From the NCBI GenBank assembly GCA_964493995.1, contig CAZBQD010000026.1:1-27056 (forward strand): a stretch of DNA of 27,056 nucleotides, written 5' to 3'. Below, piece by piece: positions 7,796 through 15,120 of this stretch. The DNA comes from GCA-002282575 sp964493995 (GTDB lineage Bacteria; Pseudomonadota; Gammaproteobacteria; Thiomicrospirales; Thiomicrospiraceae). The position numbers and the translations under genes are program-made. The notes below the pieces were generated by a model that searched no databases, was not told where the DNA came from, and was given only the letters and a program-made list of their open reading frames with translations. Every line of letters starts with the position of its first letter. Within the stretch, counting starts at the first letter, position 1.

Positions 7796-10555
7796 ATGTC
7801 TGCGCCTTTACTGTTAATCGACGCCAATTCCTTTTTTTACCGTGCTTTTCATGCCGTACCCATGCTCAACGCACCCGATGGCACACCGGTAAATGCCATT
7901 CACGGGGTATTATCGATGGTGGCAACGCTGATCCACGATTACCAGCCCAGTGGCGTGGCGATGATTTTCGATGCTAAGGGAAAAAACTTCCGTCACGAAC
8001 TTTTTCCTGACTACAAAGCGCACCGTTCGCCCATGCCCGATGAGTTACGCGCACAAATCGAGCCGCTGCATCATCTGGTGCAACTAATGGGTTTACCGCT
8101 GTTGGTCATTCCCGGCATTGAAGCGGATGATGTCATTGCCACCTTAGCAACACAAGCCAGTGCGCATGGTCAAGAAGTGGTTATTGCTACTGGCGATAAA
8201 GACCTCTGCCAACTGGTCAATGAGCAGGTGCGCATTATCGATACCATGAAAAACAAACTGCTCACCCCCACTGCCGTCACCGACAAGTTTGGTGTGCCAC
8301 CAGATAGCATTGTCGATTGGCTAACCCTAGTGGGCGACAAGTCGGACAATATTCCCGGCGTCGATGGCGTGGGTGAAAAAACCGCCGCCAAACTCCTTCG
8401 TGCGCATGGCACGCTCACAGGCATTGTCGAAGCGATGAAAGGACAGCGTACCCGCACCGCTCAGAATATCTTAGCGGCAGCGGAGCAGTTTCCACTCATT
8501 CAACAGCTGGTCATCACTAAGCGCGATTGCGACCTACCCTTACAGTGGAATCAACTTCACCTAGCACCCATCGACCAAGCTGCTTTGCGTAACGAGCTAC
8601 AAAGACTCAATTTAAAGCGGGTACAAGCCCTGCTGATGCAATTCGGTTGGCTATCGGCAGCGCAAGCCTCTCTCATCAGCGAATCGGAACCTAGTCCTGC
8701 CAGCACACCGATAGCACCGGACGTCACGCCAACGAGCGACTTTAGCCTAGCTGCCTGCCAAACCATTAGCGATCTCGCCACTTGGCAACACTGGTTAGCC
8801 ACTGCCCAACAAGAAGGCTGTCTGTGTTTCGACTTAGAAACCACCGGACTGAATAGCTTCGATAGTCGTATTGTCGGTATTGGCCTGATGACCCAAACCC
8901 TCGGCAGTGCCTACCTGCCCTTAGCCCATCAGGGGCTCACAGAAATGACACAATTACCCATGGATGTGGCACTCAATGCCATTAAACCACTATTAGAAGA
9001 CGCGCAATTAGCCAAGCTGGGACACAACCTCAAATATGATCGTCACATCCTACTCAATCATGGTATTAGCTTAGCAGGCACTTGTGATGACACCATGTTG
9101 GAGTCCTATATTGTCAACGCCACCGCCAGTCGCCATAATATGGATGACCTAGCCCAATATTATTTGGGACACACCACCACAACCTTTGAGGACATTGCTG
9201 GCAAAGGCAAATCGCAACTGAATTTTGCCGATATTGCACTCGATGTCGCCGCACCCTATGCCTGTGAGGATGTGGCCGTCACTCACGCCCTGCATCAGCA
9301 TTTTCAACAAGCCCTCAGCGCAGCCCCTGAACTGAAGACGCTCTATGAAACCATCGAGCGCCCGCTGATGCCCATTATCGGCAGCATGGAACGCACGGGC
9401 GTGAAAATTGACACCACCGCACTGATGGAGCAATCCGCCGCCATGAGCGATGACATCAGTCACCTAGAATTACGCGCGCACAATCTGGCCGGTCAGGTGT
9501 TTAATCTTGGTTCGAGTAGCCAATTGGCCAGCATTCTGTTCGGCAAAATGGGTTTACCCGTATTGAAAAAAACGCCAGGCGGCAAGCCTTCGACCAACGA
9601 AGAAGTGCTCGAGCAACTGGCAGAAACCTATGAACTGCCAGCCGTCATTTTGGAATATCGCAGTTTGAGTAAGTTGAAATCGACTTACCTCGATGCCCTA
9701 CCCCAGCATATCCAAGCACAGACTGGTCGTGTTCATTCCAGCTTTCACCAAGCGGTGACGGCAACGGGGCGCTTGTCTTCCTCCGACCCCAATTTACAGA
9801 ACATTCCCGTGCGCAATGAAGCGGGCAGACGCATTCGCAAAGCCTTTATTGCCGAAACCGGGTATCGCTTGCTCGCAGCCGATTATTCACAAATCGAATT
9901 GCGTTTAATGGCGCATTTATCGCAAGATGCCGCTTTGCTCAAAGCTTTCGCTAACAATATCGACGTACATACTGCCACAGCGGCCGAAGTATTCGACACC
10001 CCCTTGGAAGCGGTGACGAAAGAACAGCGACGCGCGGCGAAAGCGGTCAACTTTGGTCTCATTTATGGCATGAGCGCCTTCGGTCTGGCCAAACAGCTGG
10101 GCGTCGAACGTAAAATTGCTCAGCACTATATTGATACCTATTTTGCCCGTTATCCGGGTGTCGCAGCCTATATGGCAGAAGCGAAAGAAACGGCGAAAGC
10201 GAAAGGCTATGTCGAAACCATTTTCCACCGTCGCCTTTACCTACCCGATATTCAAGCCAAAAATGCCGCCGTCAGAGCCTATGCAGAAAGAACGGCCATT
10301 AACGCACCGCTACAAGGGTCGGCCGCCGATTTAATTAAACTGGCCATGATCCGTGTCGATGCCTGGCTCAGTGAGCAGTGTCCGCAAGCCAAATTGATTA
10401 TGCAGGTACACGATGAGCTGGTATTAGAAGTGCCCGAAACCGACTGCGAACGCGTCGCTGCTGCCCTCAAAGACAGTATGGAACAAGCAACTAAGTTGAC
10501 CGTGCCACTGCTAGTTGAAGTAGGACAAGGCATGAATTGGGATGAAGCCAAATAG
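7796..10555 (+). CDS. polA: DNA polymerase I
   Basis: Repair and Okazaki-fragment-processing polymerase, 919 residues from the ATG at 7796. An in-frame TTG at 7778 would add six residues, but the product then would not begin with the conserved MSAPLLLIDANSFFYRAFHA. The 5' nuclease domain (1 to about 290) has GIEADDVIATLA, GDKDLCQLV and the helix-hairpin-helix IPGVDGVGEKTA. The 3'-5' exonuclease domain (about 330-520) keeps DLETTGL (near 346), LGHNLKYDRH and YACEDVAVT, so proofreading residues are present. The polymerase domain has AADYSQIELRL (near 695), the O-helix region KAVNFGLIYGMSAFG and QVHDELVLEV (near 870). Full-length and apparently intact. Its own terminator follows. Confidence 0.97.
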   Translation: MSAPLLLIDANSFFYRAFHAVPMLNAPDGTPVNAIHGVLSMVATLIHDYQPSGVAMIFDAKGKNFRHELFPDYKAHRSPMPDELRAQIEPLHHLVQLMGLPLLVIPGIEADDVIATLATQASAHGQEVVIATGDKDLCQLVNEQVRIIDTMKNKLLTPTAVTDKFGVPPDSIVDWLTLVGDKSDNIPGVDGVGEKTAAKLLRAHGTLTGIVEAMKGQRTRTAQNILAAAEQFPLIQQLVITKRDCDLPLQWNQLHLAPIDQAALRNELQRLNLKRVQALLMQFGWLSAAQASLISESEPSPASTPIAPDVTPTSDFSLAACQTISDLATWQHWLATAQQEGCLCFDLETTGLNSFDSRIVGIGLMTQTLGSAYLPLAHQGLTEMTQLPMDVALNAIKPLLEDAQLAKLGHNLKYDRHILLNHGISLAGTCDDTMLESYIVNATASRHNMDDLAQYYLGHTTTTFEDIAGKGKSQLNFADIALDVAAPYACEDVAVTHALHQHFQQALSAAPELKTLYETIERPLMPIIGSMERTGVKIDTTALMEQSAAMSDDISHLELRAHNLAGQVFNLGSSSQLASILFGKMGLPVLKKTPGGKPSTNEEVLEQLAETYELPAVILEYRSLSKLKSTYLDALPQHIQAQTGRVHSSFHQAVTATGRLSSSDPNLQNIPVRNEAGRRIRKAFIAETGYRLLAADYSQIELRLMAHLSQDAALLKAFANNIDVHTATAAEVFDTPLEAVTKEQRRAAKAVNFGLIYGMSAFGLAKQLGVERKIAQHYIDTYFARYPGVAAYMAEAKETAKAKGYVETIFHRRLYLPDIQAKNAAVRAYAERTAINAPLQGSAADLIKLAMIRVDAWLSEQCPQAKLIMQVHDELVLEVPETDCERVAAALKDSMEQATKLTVPLLVEVGQGMNWDEAK

Positions 10556-10579
10556 TTGAGAAAATCGGTTTTCGGGCAT

Positions 10580-10612
10580 AAAAAACCCCGCTAAATGTTA
10601 GCGGGGTTTTTT
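10580..10612. terminator. Strong bidirectional terminator between polA and the secreted-protein gene
   Basis: AAAAAACCCCGCTAA (10580-10594) pairs with TTAGCGGGGTTTTTT (10598-10612) around a 3-base loop. The A and T flanks provide a U-tract on either strand, so it can end both convergent transcripts. Confidence 0.93.
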
Positions 10613-10639
10613 CGTACTGAGCTTTATATCAACGGGTGA

Positions 10640-11305
10640 TTAACCACGCTTAAATAAAGCCACTAAATCTTGACGTAATACCACACGACCCAACTCTTGC
10701 AGTTTGAACTCGCCATCCGTTAGCGTCACCTTGTTCACTGCTGCTTGGCTGTTTGGCAGGTCGAGCGTAATCGCAGCCAAATCCGATTTCGCTAAATAAG
10801 CCGCCACACCAGCGTCCACTTTAATGATTTCAGCCGCTTGCTTTTGACCCCAAGTGGTGGCGTGGAAAATGATCTTGCCTTTGTAGCCAGCGTTCGACAT
10901 TTCATTTAATACTTTGCGTAATAACTCAATGTTTTCTTCTTTCGCTTTTTCGCCACCAAAAGCTAAGTAAACTGCTGGCTGATTGACCATACGCTTAACC
11001 GCAAGTTTGATGTCATCGTCAGTCACCACTGATTCATAAGTCACATTGCCCGCTTCGGGTTTGTAAGCCAACAAGCCACCGCCAATACCCCCCACCAGCG
11101 TGCTACAAATCGCTGAACGGTTGCTGATGATACCTAGGTTAGTAATACCCAATGCTCCTTGCAATGCGTAACCAATGGTTTGACCAGCCATAATACGGAT
11201 GGTTTGTTTTTCACCAAAGGTTAATGGCTCAGCTGCCACCGCTGCTGTTGTTGTCGATAGTCCCATAGCACCTACTAATGCCAATGTCATGATTGAATAT
11301 TTCAT
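10640..11305 (-). CDS. Secreted protein of unknown function, possible target of the adjacent ECF sigma factor
   Basis: A 221-residue product with a clear Sec signal peptide (MKYSIMTLALVGAMGLSTTT, cleavage near AVAA, residue 25). The mature N-terminal third has Gly-rich hydrophobic stretches (GYALQGALGITNLGI and STLVGGIGGGLL) that might insert in or lie against a membrane. The rest is mixed alpha/beta with many Lys and Glu. A single Cys lies near residue 68 of the precursor. I do not recognise the family. AGGAAGG just before the ATG at 11305 supports the start. An ECF-type promoter-like pair lies about 80-110 bases upstream, and genes for an ECF sigma factor and its anti-sigma factor end 125 bases upstream on the same strand, so regulation by that sigma factor is a reasonable inference. 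It ends at a strong terminator. Confidence 0.85.
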   Translation of the reverse strand: MKYSIMTLALVGAMGLSTTTAAVAAEPLTFGEKQTIRIMAGQTIGYALQGALGITNLGIISNRSAICSTLVGGIGGGLLAYKPEAGNVTYESVVTDDDIKLAVKRMVNQPAVYLAFGGEKAKEENIELLRKVLNEMSNAGYKGKIIFHATTWGQKQAAEIIKVDAGVAAYLAKSDLAAITLDLPNSQAAVNKVTLTDGEFKLQELGRVVLRQDLVALFKRG

Positions 11306-11344
11306 AAAACCTTCCTGTTAGTTGAATAAGTCATGAAGTCAATT

Positions 11345-11364
11345 CCGCTTGTCAAAATAAGCGG
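11345..11364 (-). repeat. Hairpin in the leader of the secreted-protein gene
   Basis: CCGCTT (11345-11350) and AAGCGG (11359-11364) form a 6-bp stem with an 8-base loop, inside the presumed 5' leader, about 40 bases before the ATG. No U-tract follows on the minus strand, so it is not a normal terminator. It may affect mRNA stability or be a protein site. Confidence 0.35.
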
Positions 11365-11385
11365 TTATTTACTAGCTTCATAACC

Positions 11386-11413
11386 TATACGAAACCAGTC
11401 TAGGGATTGGATG
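11386..11413 (-). promoter_or_regulatory. ECF-type (SigK-like) promoter candidate
   Basis: On the minus strand CATCCA (11408-11413) is followed after exactly 16 bases by CGTATA (11386-11391). From memory, the mycobacterial SigK consensus has CCATCCA as -35 element with a 16-18 base spacer, and many ECF factors use CGT-type -10 elements. The expected transcript start is near 11378, giving a leader of about 70 bases for the secreted-protein gene. The neighbouring RskA-like anti-sigma gene is what makes the SigK comparison apt. Not experimentally supported here. Confidence 0.55.
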
Positions 11414-11430
11414 CACAAAAAGTAAAAAAA

Positions 11431-12147
11431 TTATGAATTTTTTTCTTTCGCCAACTGTCCATGATAAATAGCTGGACTGGTAGGTTGTCCCGTTGGTGAT
11501 CCACCCAGTGGCTCAATCGATACGCCAAATTTTTTAGCCGAAGCCACATAAGCTCGTTGTTCTGTGGTTAGAGAAAGCAGGCGCTCTCCCGCTTCTGGAA
11601 TCAAACCTAAAGAAACGGGTTGATCCATGCCAGTTGGAATCACCCATAATTGATAAACACGCGCCTGCAAACTGGGTTGACTCACCAAGGCCTCAACCAG
11701 CAAATCGCCTTGCTCTGCCATTGCCAACTGCCAACCCGTTGCTTTGCGTTCGTCATCCAGAACCAAAGCAATCACCTGTGTTGGGCTAGATACAAGTCCG
11801 CTCAGCGACGTCCAAGTCACCAAACCGGCCCAACCCAATAACAGCAAGGATGCCGCGACCAAAATCGTTTGCTTCCAAGGCGATAAAGCACGTTTTATGG
11901 GAACCACCTTGCCAGACACAGGAAAAAGACGACACTCGACTCCCTTCCAGACAACTTCAGACACCGGCATAGGCGGCACTGCCGCAGCTAAACGATTCCA
12001 GCGTTGCTCGCTCTCACTGACAAGCTGACGCAACTGGGCATCTTGCAGCAACCAGCGCTGAAAGCGCTTAGTGGCTAATGCCGATAACTGTCCTAATACA
12101 TAAGCATCGGCCAATGCCGATTGGAGCGATAAAGATTGAGGTTTCAT
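11431..12147 (-). CDS. RskA-like anti-sigma factor, single membrane span
   Basis: Membrane anti-sigma factor expected to hold the adjacent ECF sigma factor inactive. From the ATG at 12147 it has 238 residues: a cytoplasmic N-terminal domain of about 90 residues (the sigma-binding part in this family, here without a zinc HxxxCxxC motif), one membrane span (about 93-113, ILVAASLLLLGWAGLVTW), and an extracytoplasmic RskA C-terminal domain with the signatures YQLWVIP, PVSLGLIP and IEPLGGSPTGQPTSPAIYHG. The chosen ATG overlaps the sigma stop codon as ATGA, which implies translational coupling. A GTG four codons upstream is a less likely start. In SigK-RskA systems the C-terminal domain is cut under inducing conditions; the signal here is unknown. 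Confidence 0.88.
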   Translation of the reverse strand: MKPQSLSLQSALADAYVLGQLSALATKRFQRWLLQDAQLRQLVSESEQRWNRLAAAVPPMPVSEVVWKGVECRLFPVSGKVVPIKRALSPWKQTILVAASLLLLGWAGLVTWTSLSGLVSSPTQVIALVLDDERKATGWQLAMAEQGDLLVEALVSQPSLQARVYQLWVIPTGMDQPVSLGLIPEAGERLLSLTTEQRAYVASAKKFGVSIEPLGGSPTGQPTSPAIYHGQLAKEKNS

Positions 12148-12701
12148 GATTGCATACACTCACGCACACGTTGCATTCCACGACGAATCCAAGACTTAAT
12201 CGTACCTAACGGACTTTTTAATTTCGTGACTAAATCGCTGTTGGATAAACCGTAGTAGTAGGTTAGCAGTAAACTCTTGCGTTGACTGGGTTCTAATGCC
12301 GACAAGCAAGCTTGTAGCTGAGACACCGCCAAGTGATCCGCTCCTTGTTCAGCGTCCTCGTAAAACAACACATCAGTCAACTCATCAAAGCTTTGCTGAC
12401 GTCCCGATAACGTTGTTTCACGACGTAAAATGTCCAAACTACGATAACGCACTATGGCAGCAATCCAAGGAAAGACGGCACCTGACTCGGCACGGTATTC
12501 ATTGGCTTTGTACCAAATATGAATGAAGGCTTCTTGCAAGGCTTCTTCAGCAAGCCCTTTATCTCGCAACAATCGATAGCTTAACCCCATTAAGAAAGGA
12601 CTGGTTAGCTGATAGAGTCGTTCAAAAGCACGACGATCAGCTAATGCCGTATCTTGCAAGAGTTTCTCTAGCAAAGTGTTATCCAGCTGGCTTCTGGGCA
12701 T
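12144..12701 (-). CDS. ECF-type RNA polymerase sigma factor
   Basis: A 185-residue group 4 sigma factor. Region 2 spans about residues 23-95 (AFERLYQLTSPFLMGLSYRL, then AEEALQEAFIHIWYKANEYR, and the DNA-melting part FPWIAAIVRYRSLDILRR). Region 4 spans about 130-182 (LEPSQRKSLLLTYYYGLSNS and the helix-turn-helix SPLGTIKSWIRRGMQRVRE). No regions 1 or 3 are present, as usual for ECF factors. The start ATG overlaps the stop of the upstream glycosyltransferase gene as TAATG, and its stop overlaps the anti-sigma start as ATGA, so all three appear to be translated from one message. The SigK-like grouping is inferred from the RskA-type partner. Confidence 0.93.
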   Translation of the reverse strand: MPRSQLDNTLLEKLLQDTALADRRAFERLYQLTSPFLMGLSYRLLRDKGLAEEALQEAFIHIWYKANEYRAESGAVFPWIAAIVRYRSLDILRRETTLSGRQQSFDELTDVLFYEDAEQGADHLAVSQLQACLSALEPSQRKSLLLTYYYGLSNSDLVTKLKSPLGTIKSWIRRGMQRVRECMQS

Positions 12702-13828
12702 TATTTGGGAGACTCCGCTGGTGGTATCGGCTCGCAGAGTTTACGATTATTCCAAGTCACACAACGGAAAGGAATGCGCTGAAATCGCACAATACGACGA
12801 TATAACCAAAGGTAGGCGGCGATAAACAACAGCATGACAATCAGTAACGCCCAAGTATGCTGCCACAAGAAAATCGCTGGAATAATCGAAACCAAAGACA
12901 ACACCCATAAATAGGGCGAGGTGGCAGAGTTATTGTACACGCGGTCGGGTAAATGCCAATGTTTGGTAATACGACGATAAATTAAAGTATGTAAATGGAG
13001 TGCATCGGGCATGCCAATTTTCGTTTTCTGTACAAAGGCGCGACGGTAAATCGAAAATACCGTTTCAAACACCGGCAGCGCCAATACCGCCAGCACAAAC
13101 CAAGCCGATACCGCCCCATGACGCACAATCATCATCACCGCAACTTCTGCCAACATGAAACCGATGAGGTAAGCGCCGCCATCGCCCATAAAAATGCGCC
13201 CCTTCGGGAAGTTGAAGTACAAAAACCCTAAAATGCCACCAGCGCTGGCCATGCTGACCAAAAACAGAAACTCATCGTCCAACCACCAAGCGACAGCTGC
13301 AAAGGCACTGAATGCCAAAATGGCATAACCCGACATTAAGCCATTGAAACCATCAATGATATTGACCGCATGAGAAACGCCGCCCACCGCCACCATCGTT
13401 AACAAAAATGAAAACAACAGCGAATTGGCCAATATCCAGTCGATTCCCCAAATATCAACCCGATCCAATCGCGCATCGAGCAAGAAGAAGGCTAAGGCCG
13501 CCGACATAAATGCCAACACCAAGCGCACCAAGGGGGTGACTTTTTTCGTTAAGTCCTCGACTAAGCCGCCCAAAAAAGCGGGCAAAGCCGCCAGCAACAA
13601 CAGTCCCAAATTGGTTTTCAAGTCGGCATTTTGTACTGCCGCCAAGCCAATGGCCGAGAAAACCCCCAAAAATACCGCCATACCGCCCACACGCGGCGTC
13701 GGTTTGCTATGTAACTTTTGCACCCCTGAGTCGGCATCTCGGGTGATGTGCGCATGAAAGTCTTCATAACGCAACACAAAAAAGGTCACAAACCAAGCAA
13801 TGACAAAGGAAGAAATGAGGGTTTCCAT
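12701..13828 (-). CDS. MraY/WecA-family undecaprenyl-phosphate sugar-1-phosphate transferase
   Basis: Polytopic inner-membrane enzyme that links a sugar-1-phosphate from a UDP-sugar to undecaprenyl phosphate, starting a surface glycan. 375 residues with about ten hydrophobic segments. Motifs in order: LHSKPTPRVGG (39-49), GLVEDLTKK (89-96; Glu91-Asp92 in place of the usual Asp-Asp), NIIDGFNGL (156-164), FMGDGGAYLIGF (213-224) and the loop His motif DALHLHTLIYRR (275-286). The mobile substrate could be for O-antigen, capsule or a teichoic-like polymer; sequence alone cannot say. No other glycan genes are nearby, which is unusual. The TRAP-type binding-protein gene ends 16 bases upstream, and AGGCGG in that gap may serve as ribosome-binding site. 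It overlaps the sigma gene by one base. Confidence 0.9.
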   Translation of the reverse strand: METLISSFVIAWFVTFFVLRYEDFHAHITRDADSGVQKLHSKPTPRVGGMAVFLGVFSAIGLAAVQNADLKTNLGLLLLAALPAFLGGLVEDLTKKVTPLVRLVLAFMSAALAFFLLDARLDRVDIWGIDWILANSLLFSFLLTMVAVGGVSHAVNIIDGFNGLMSGYAILAFSAFAAVAWWLDDEFLFLVSMASAGGILGFLYFNFPKGRIFMGDGGAYLIGFMLAEVAVMMIVRHGAVSAWFVLAVLALPVFETVFSIYRRAFVQKTKIGMPDALHLHTLIYRRITKHWHLPDRVYNNSATSPYLWVLSLVSIIPAIFLWQHTWALLIVMLLFIAAYLWLYRRIVRFQRIPFRCVTWNNRKLCEPIPPAESPK

Positions 13829-13844
13829 CGACTAACCGCCTAGC

Positions 13845-14951
13845 TTACAGCGAACGCGCACGAATAATGGCACCTTCTGCCATATCCGTCCAAGGGGTGA
13901 CCGAATCGCGGAAGGCTTTTTGCGATGCCCACACTTTGGCCGATAAGGGGTCTTTGGCGGCTTCTTCATCTAACACCGCTTCCGACACTTTCTTCAGTTC
14001 GCGCATGACATCATCGGGGAAGAACTTCACTTTAACGCCATGTTGTTTTTCCAGATCGCTCAAGGCTTTTTGGTTACGCATGGTAAATTCCGCGATCATA
14101 TCGTGATTGACCATACGAATCGCCCCTTTAACAATCGCCTGTAAATCGGCTGACAAAGCGTTAAAGGCTTTTTCGTTAATCATACATTCCATCACCGTGC
14201 CTGGCTCATGCCAACCGGGTGCATAATAATTTTTCGCCGCTTTATACAAGCCAAACGCCAAATCATTGTAAGGACCGACCCACTCAGTGGCATCAATCGC
14301 ACCCGACTGCAAGGCCGAGAAAATTTCTCCGCCCGGTAGGTTTACCGGAATCGCGCCCAAGCGTTGAATCACCTCACCGCCTAAACCCGGCATACGCATT
14401 TTTAAGCCTTTGAAGTCAGCCACACTGTTGATTTCTTTATTAAACCAACCGCCCATTTGTGTACCCGAATTACCCCCTGCATTCGGAATCAAACCAAAAG
14501 GCTTATAAACCTCTTCCCACAAGGTCATACCGTCGCCATAGTAGAGCCAGGCATTCATTTCTTGGGCTGTTAGTCCAAAAGGAACGGATGAGAAAAATTG
14601 AGCCGCACGACTTTTGCCTTTCCAATAATAAGCGCCCGAATGCCCCAGTTGCGCCGTACCAGCCGACACCGCATCGAAGACTTCCAGCGCACCAACCAAC
14701 TCGCCTGCTGCATAGACTTTCACTGTCAAACGTCCGCCAGACAACTGGGTAATCAGTTCTGCAATACGGTTAGCGGAAGTGCCTAAACCCGGAAAGTTGG
14801 CTGGCCATGAAGTGACCAGCTTCCAGTTAATTTTTTCTTGGCTATTACCGCCTGTTGCCACGGCTGCTTCTTTTTGATTACACCCTGCTAACAAACCAGC
14901 CGAACCCACTAAGGCAGCGGCAGCAGAAATAAATTGACGACGTGAAGACAT
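13845..14951 (-). CDS. TRAP-type transporter substrate-binding protein (DctP/TakP-like), orphan
   Basis: Periplasmic binding protein of the TRAP family, 368 residues. The N-terminus has a twin-arginine-type signal (SSRRQFISAAAALVG, Arg4-Arg5) with a lipobox-like LLAGC (Cys24), so it may be a Tat-exported lipoprotein. The mature start KINWKLVTSWPANFPG is very like the 2-oxoacid-binding TakP/DctP group. Later features include KGLKMRMPGLGGEV, the central SALQSGAIDATEW motif and the W-H-E-P loop. The partner membrane subunits DctQ and DctM are not in this window. It is instead first in a close-packed set with a glycosyltransferase and a sigma/anti-sigma pair. TATACT (14984-14989, minus strand) is a possible -10 element. 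Confidence 0.92.
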   Translation of the reverse strand: MSSRRQFISAAAALVGSAGLLAGCNQKEAAVATGGNSQEKINWKLVTSWPANFPGLGTSANRIAELITQLSGGRLTVKVYAAGELVGALEVFDAVSAGTAQLGHSGAYYWKGKSRAAQFFSSVPFGLTAQEMNAWLYYGDGMTLWEEVYKPFGLIPNAGGNSGTQMGGWFNKEINSVADFKGLKMRMPGLGGEVIQRLGAIPVNLPGGEIFSALQSGAIDATEWVGPYNDLAFGLYKAAKNYYAPGWHEPGTVMECMINEKAFNALSADLQAIVKGAIRMVNHDMIAEFTMRNQKALSDLEKQHGVKVKFFPDDVMRELKKVSEAVLDEEAAKDPLSAKVWASQKAFRDSVTPWTDMAEGAIIRARSL

Positions 14952-14983
14952 AGATTTTTCTCAGATTAATAATGATGGTGAAA

Positions 14984-14989
14984 AGTATA
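14984..14989 (-). promoter_or_regulatory. Possible -10 element of the dctP-glycosyltransferase-sigma set
   Basis: TATACT on the minus strand, 33 bases before the ATG of the binding-protein gene and after the fccB terminator. No convincing -35 was seen at 16-18 bases; the upstream space is filled by the terminator hairpin. Confidence 0.35.
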
Positions 14990-14991
14990 AC

Positions 14992-15023
14992 GCAAAAAGA
15001 AAACCCCAGACGATGCTGGGGTT
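14992..15023 (-). terminator. Rho-independent terminator of the fccAB operon
   Basis: AACCCCAG (15002-15009) pairs with CTGGGGTT (15016-15023) around a 6-base loop. On the minus strand a T-rich tail follows (TTCTTTTTG). It separates fccB from the binding-protein gene. Confidence 0.85.
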
Positions 15024-15061
15024 CAATTTTTATGCTCAAAAGGCAACAAGGCTAGCTTTCA

Positions 15062-15120
15062 GCGCAGTCGCTCAACCTAAGCGCACGAGCTGAGTGGGCG
15101 ATGAGGCGCAGTCGCTTAGG
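15062..15120. repeat. Short repeat cluster just after fccB
   Basis: The 11-base word GCGCAGTCGCT occurs at 15062-15072 and again at 15106-15116, 44 bases apart. Between and over these, CCTAAGCG (15076-15083) is the exact inverse complement of CGCTTAGG (15113-15120). The second copy overlaps the fccB stop codon. It could be a small dispersed intergenic repeat or a local duplication; only one cluster is visible here. Confidence 0.5.

Noticed and set aside
11418..11445. AT-only hairpin at the end of the anti-sigma gene as a terminator
   Set aside because: The stem is only A/T pairs overlapping the stop codon; too weak to call.
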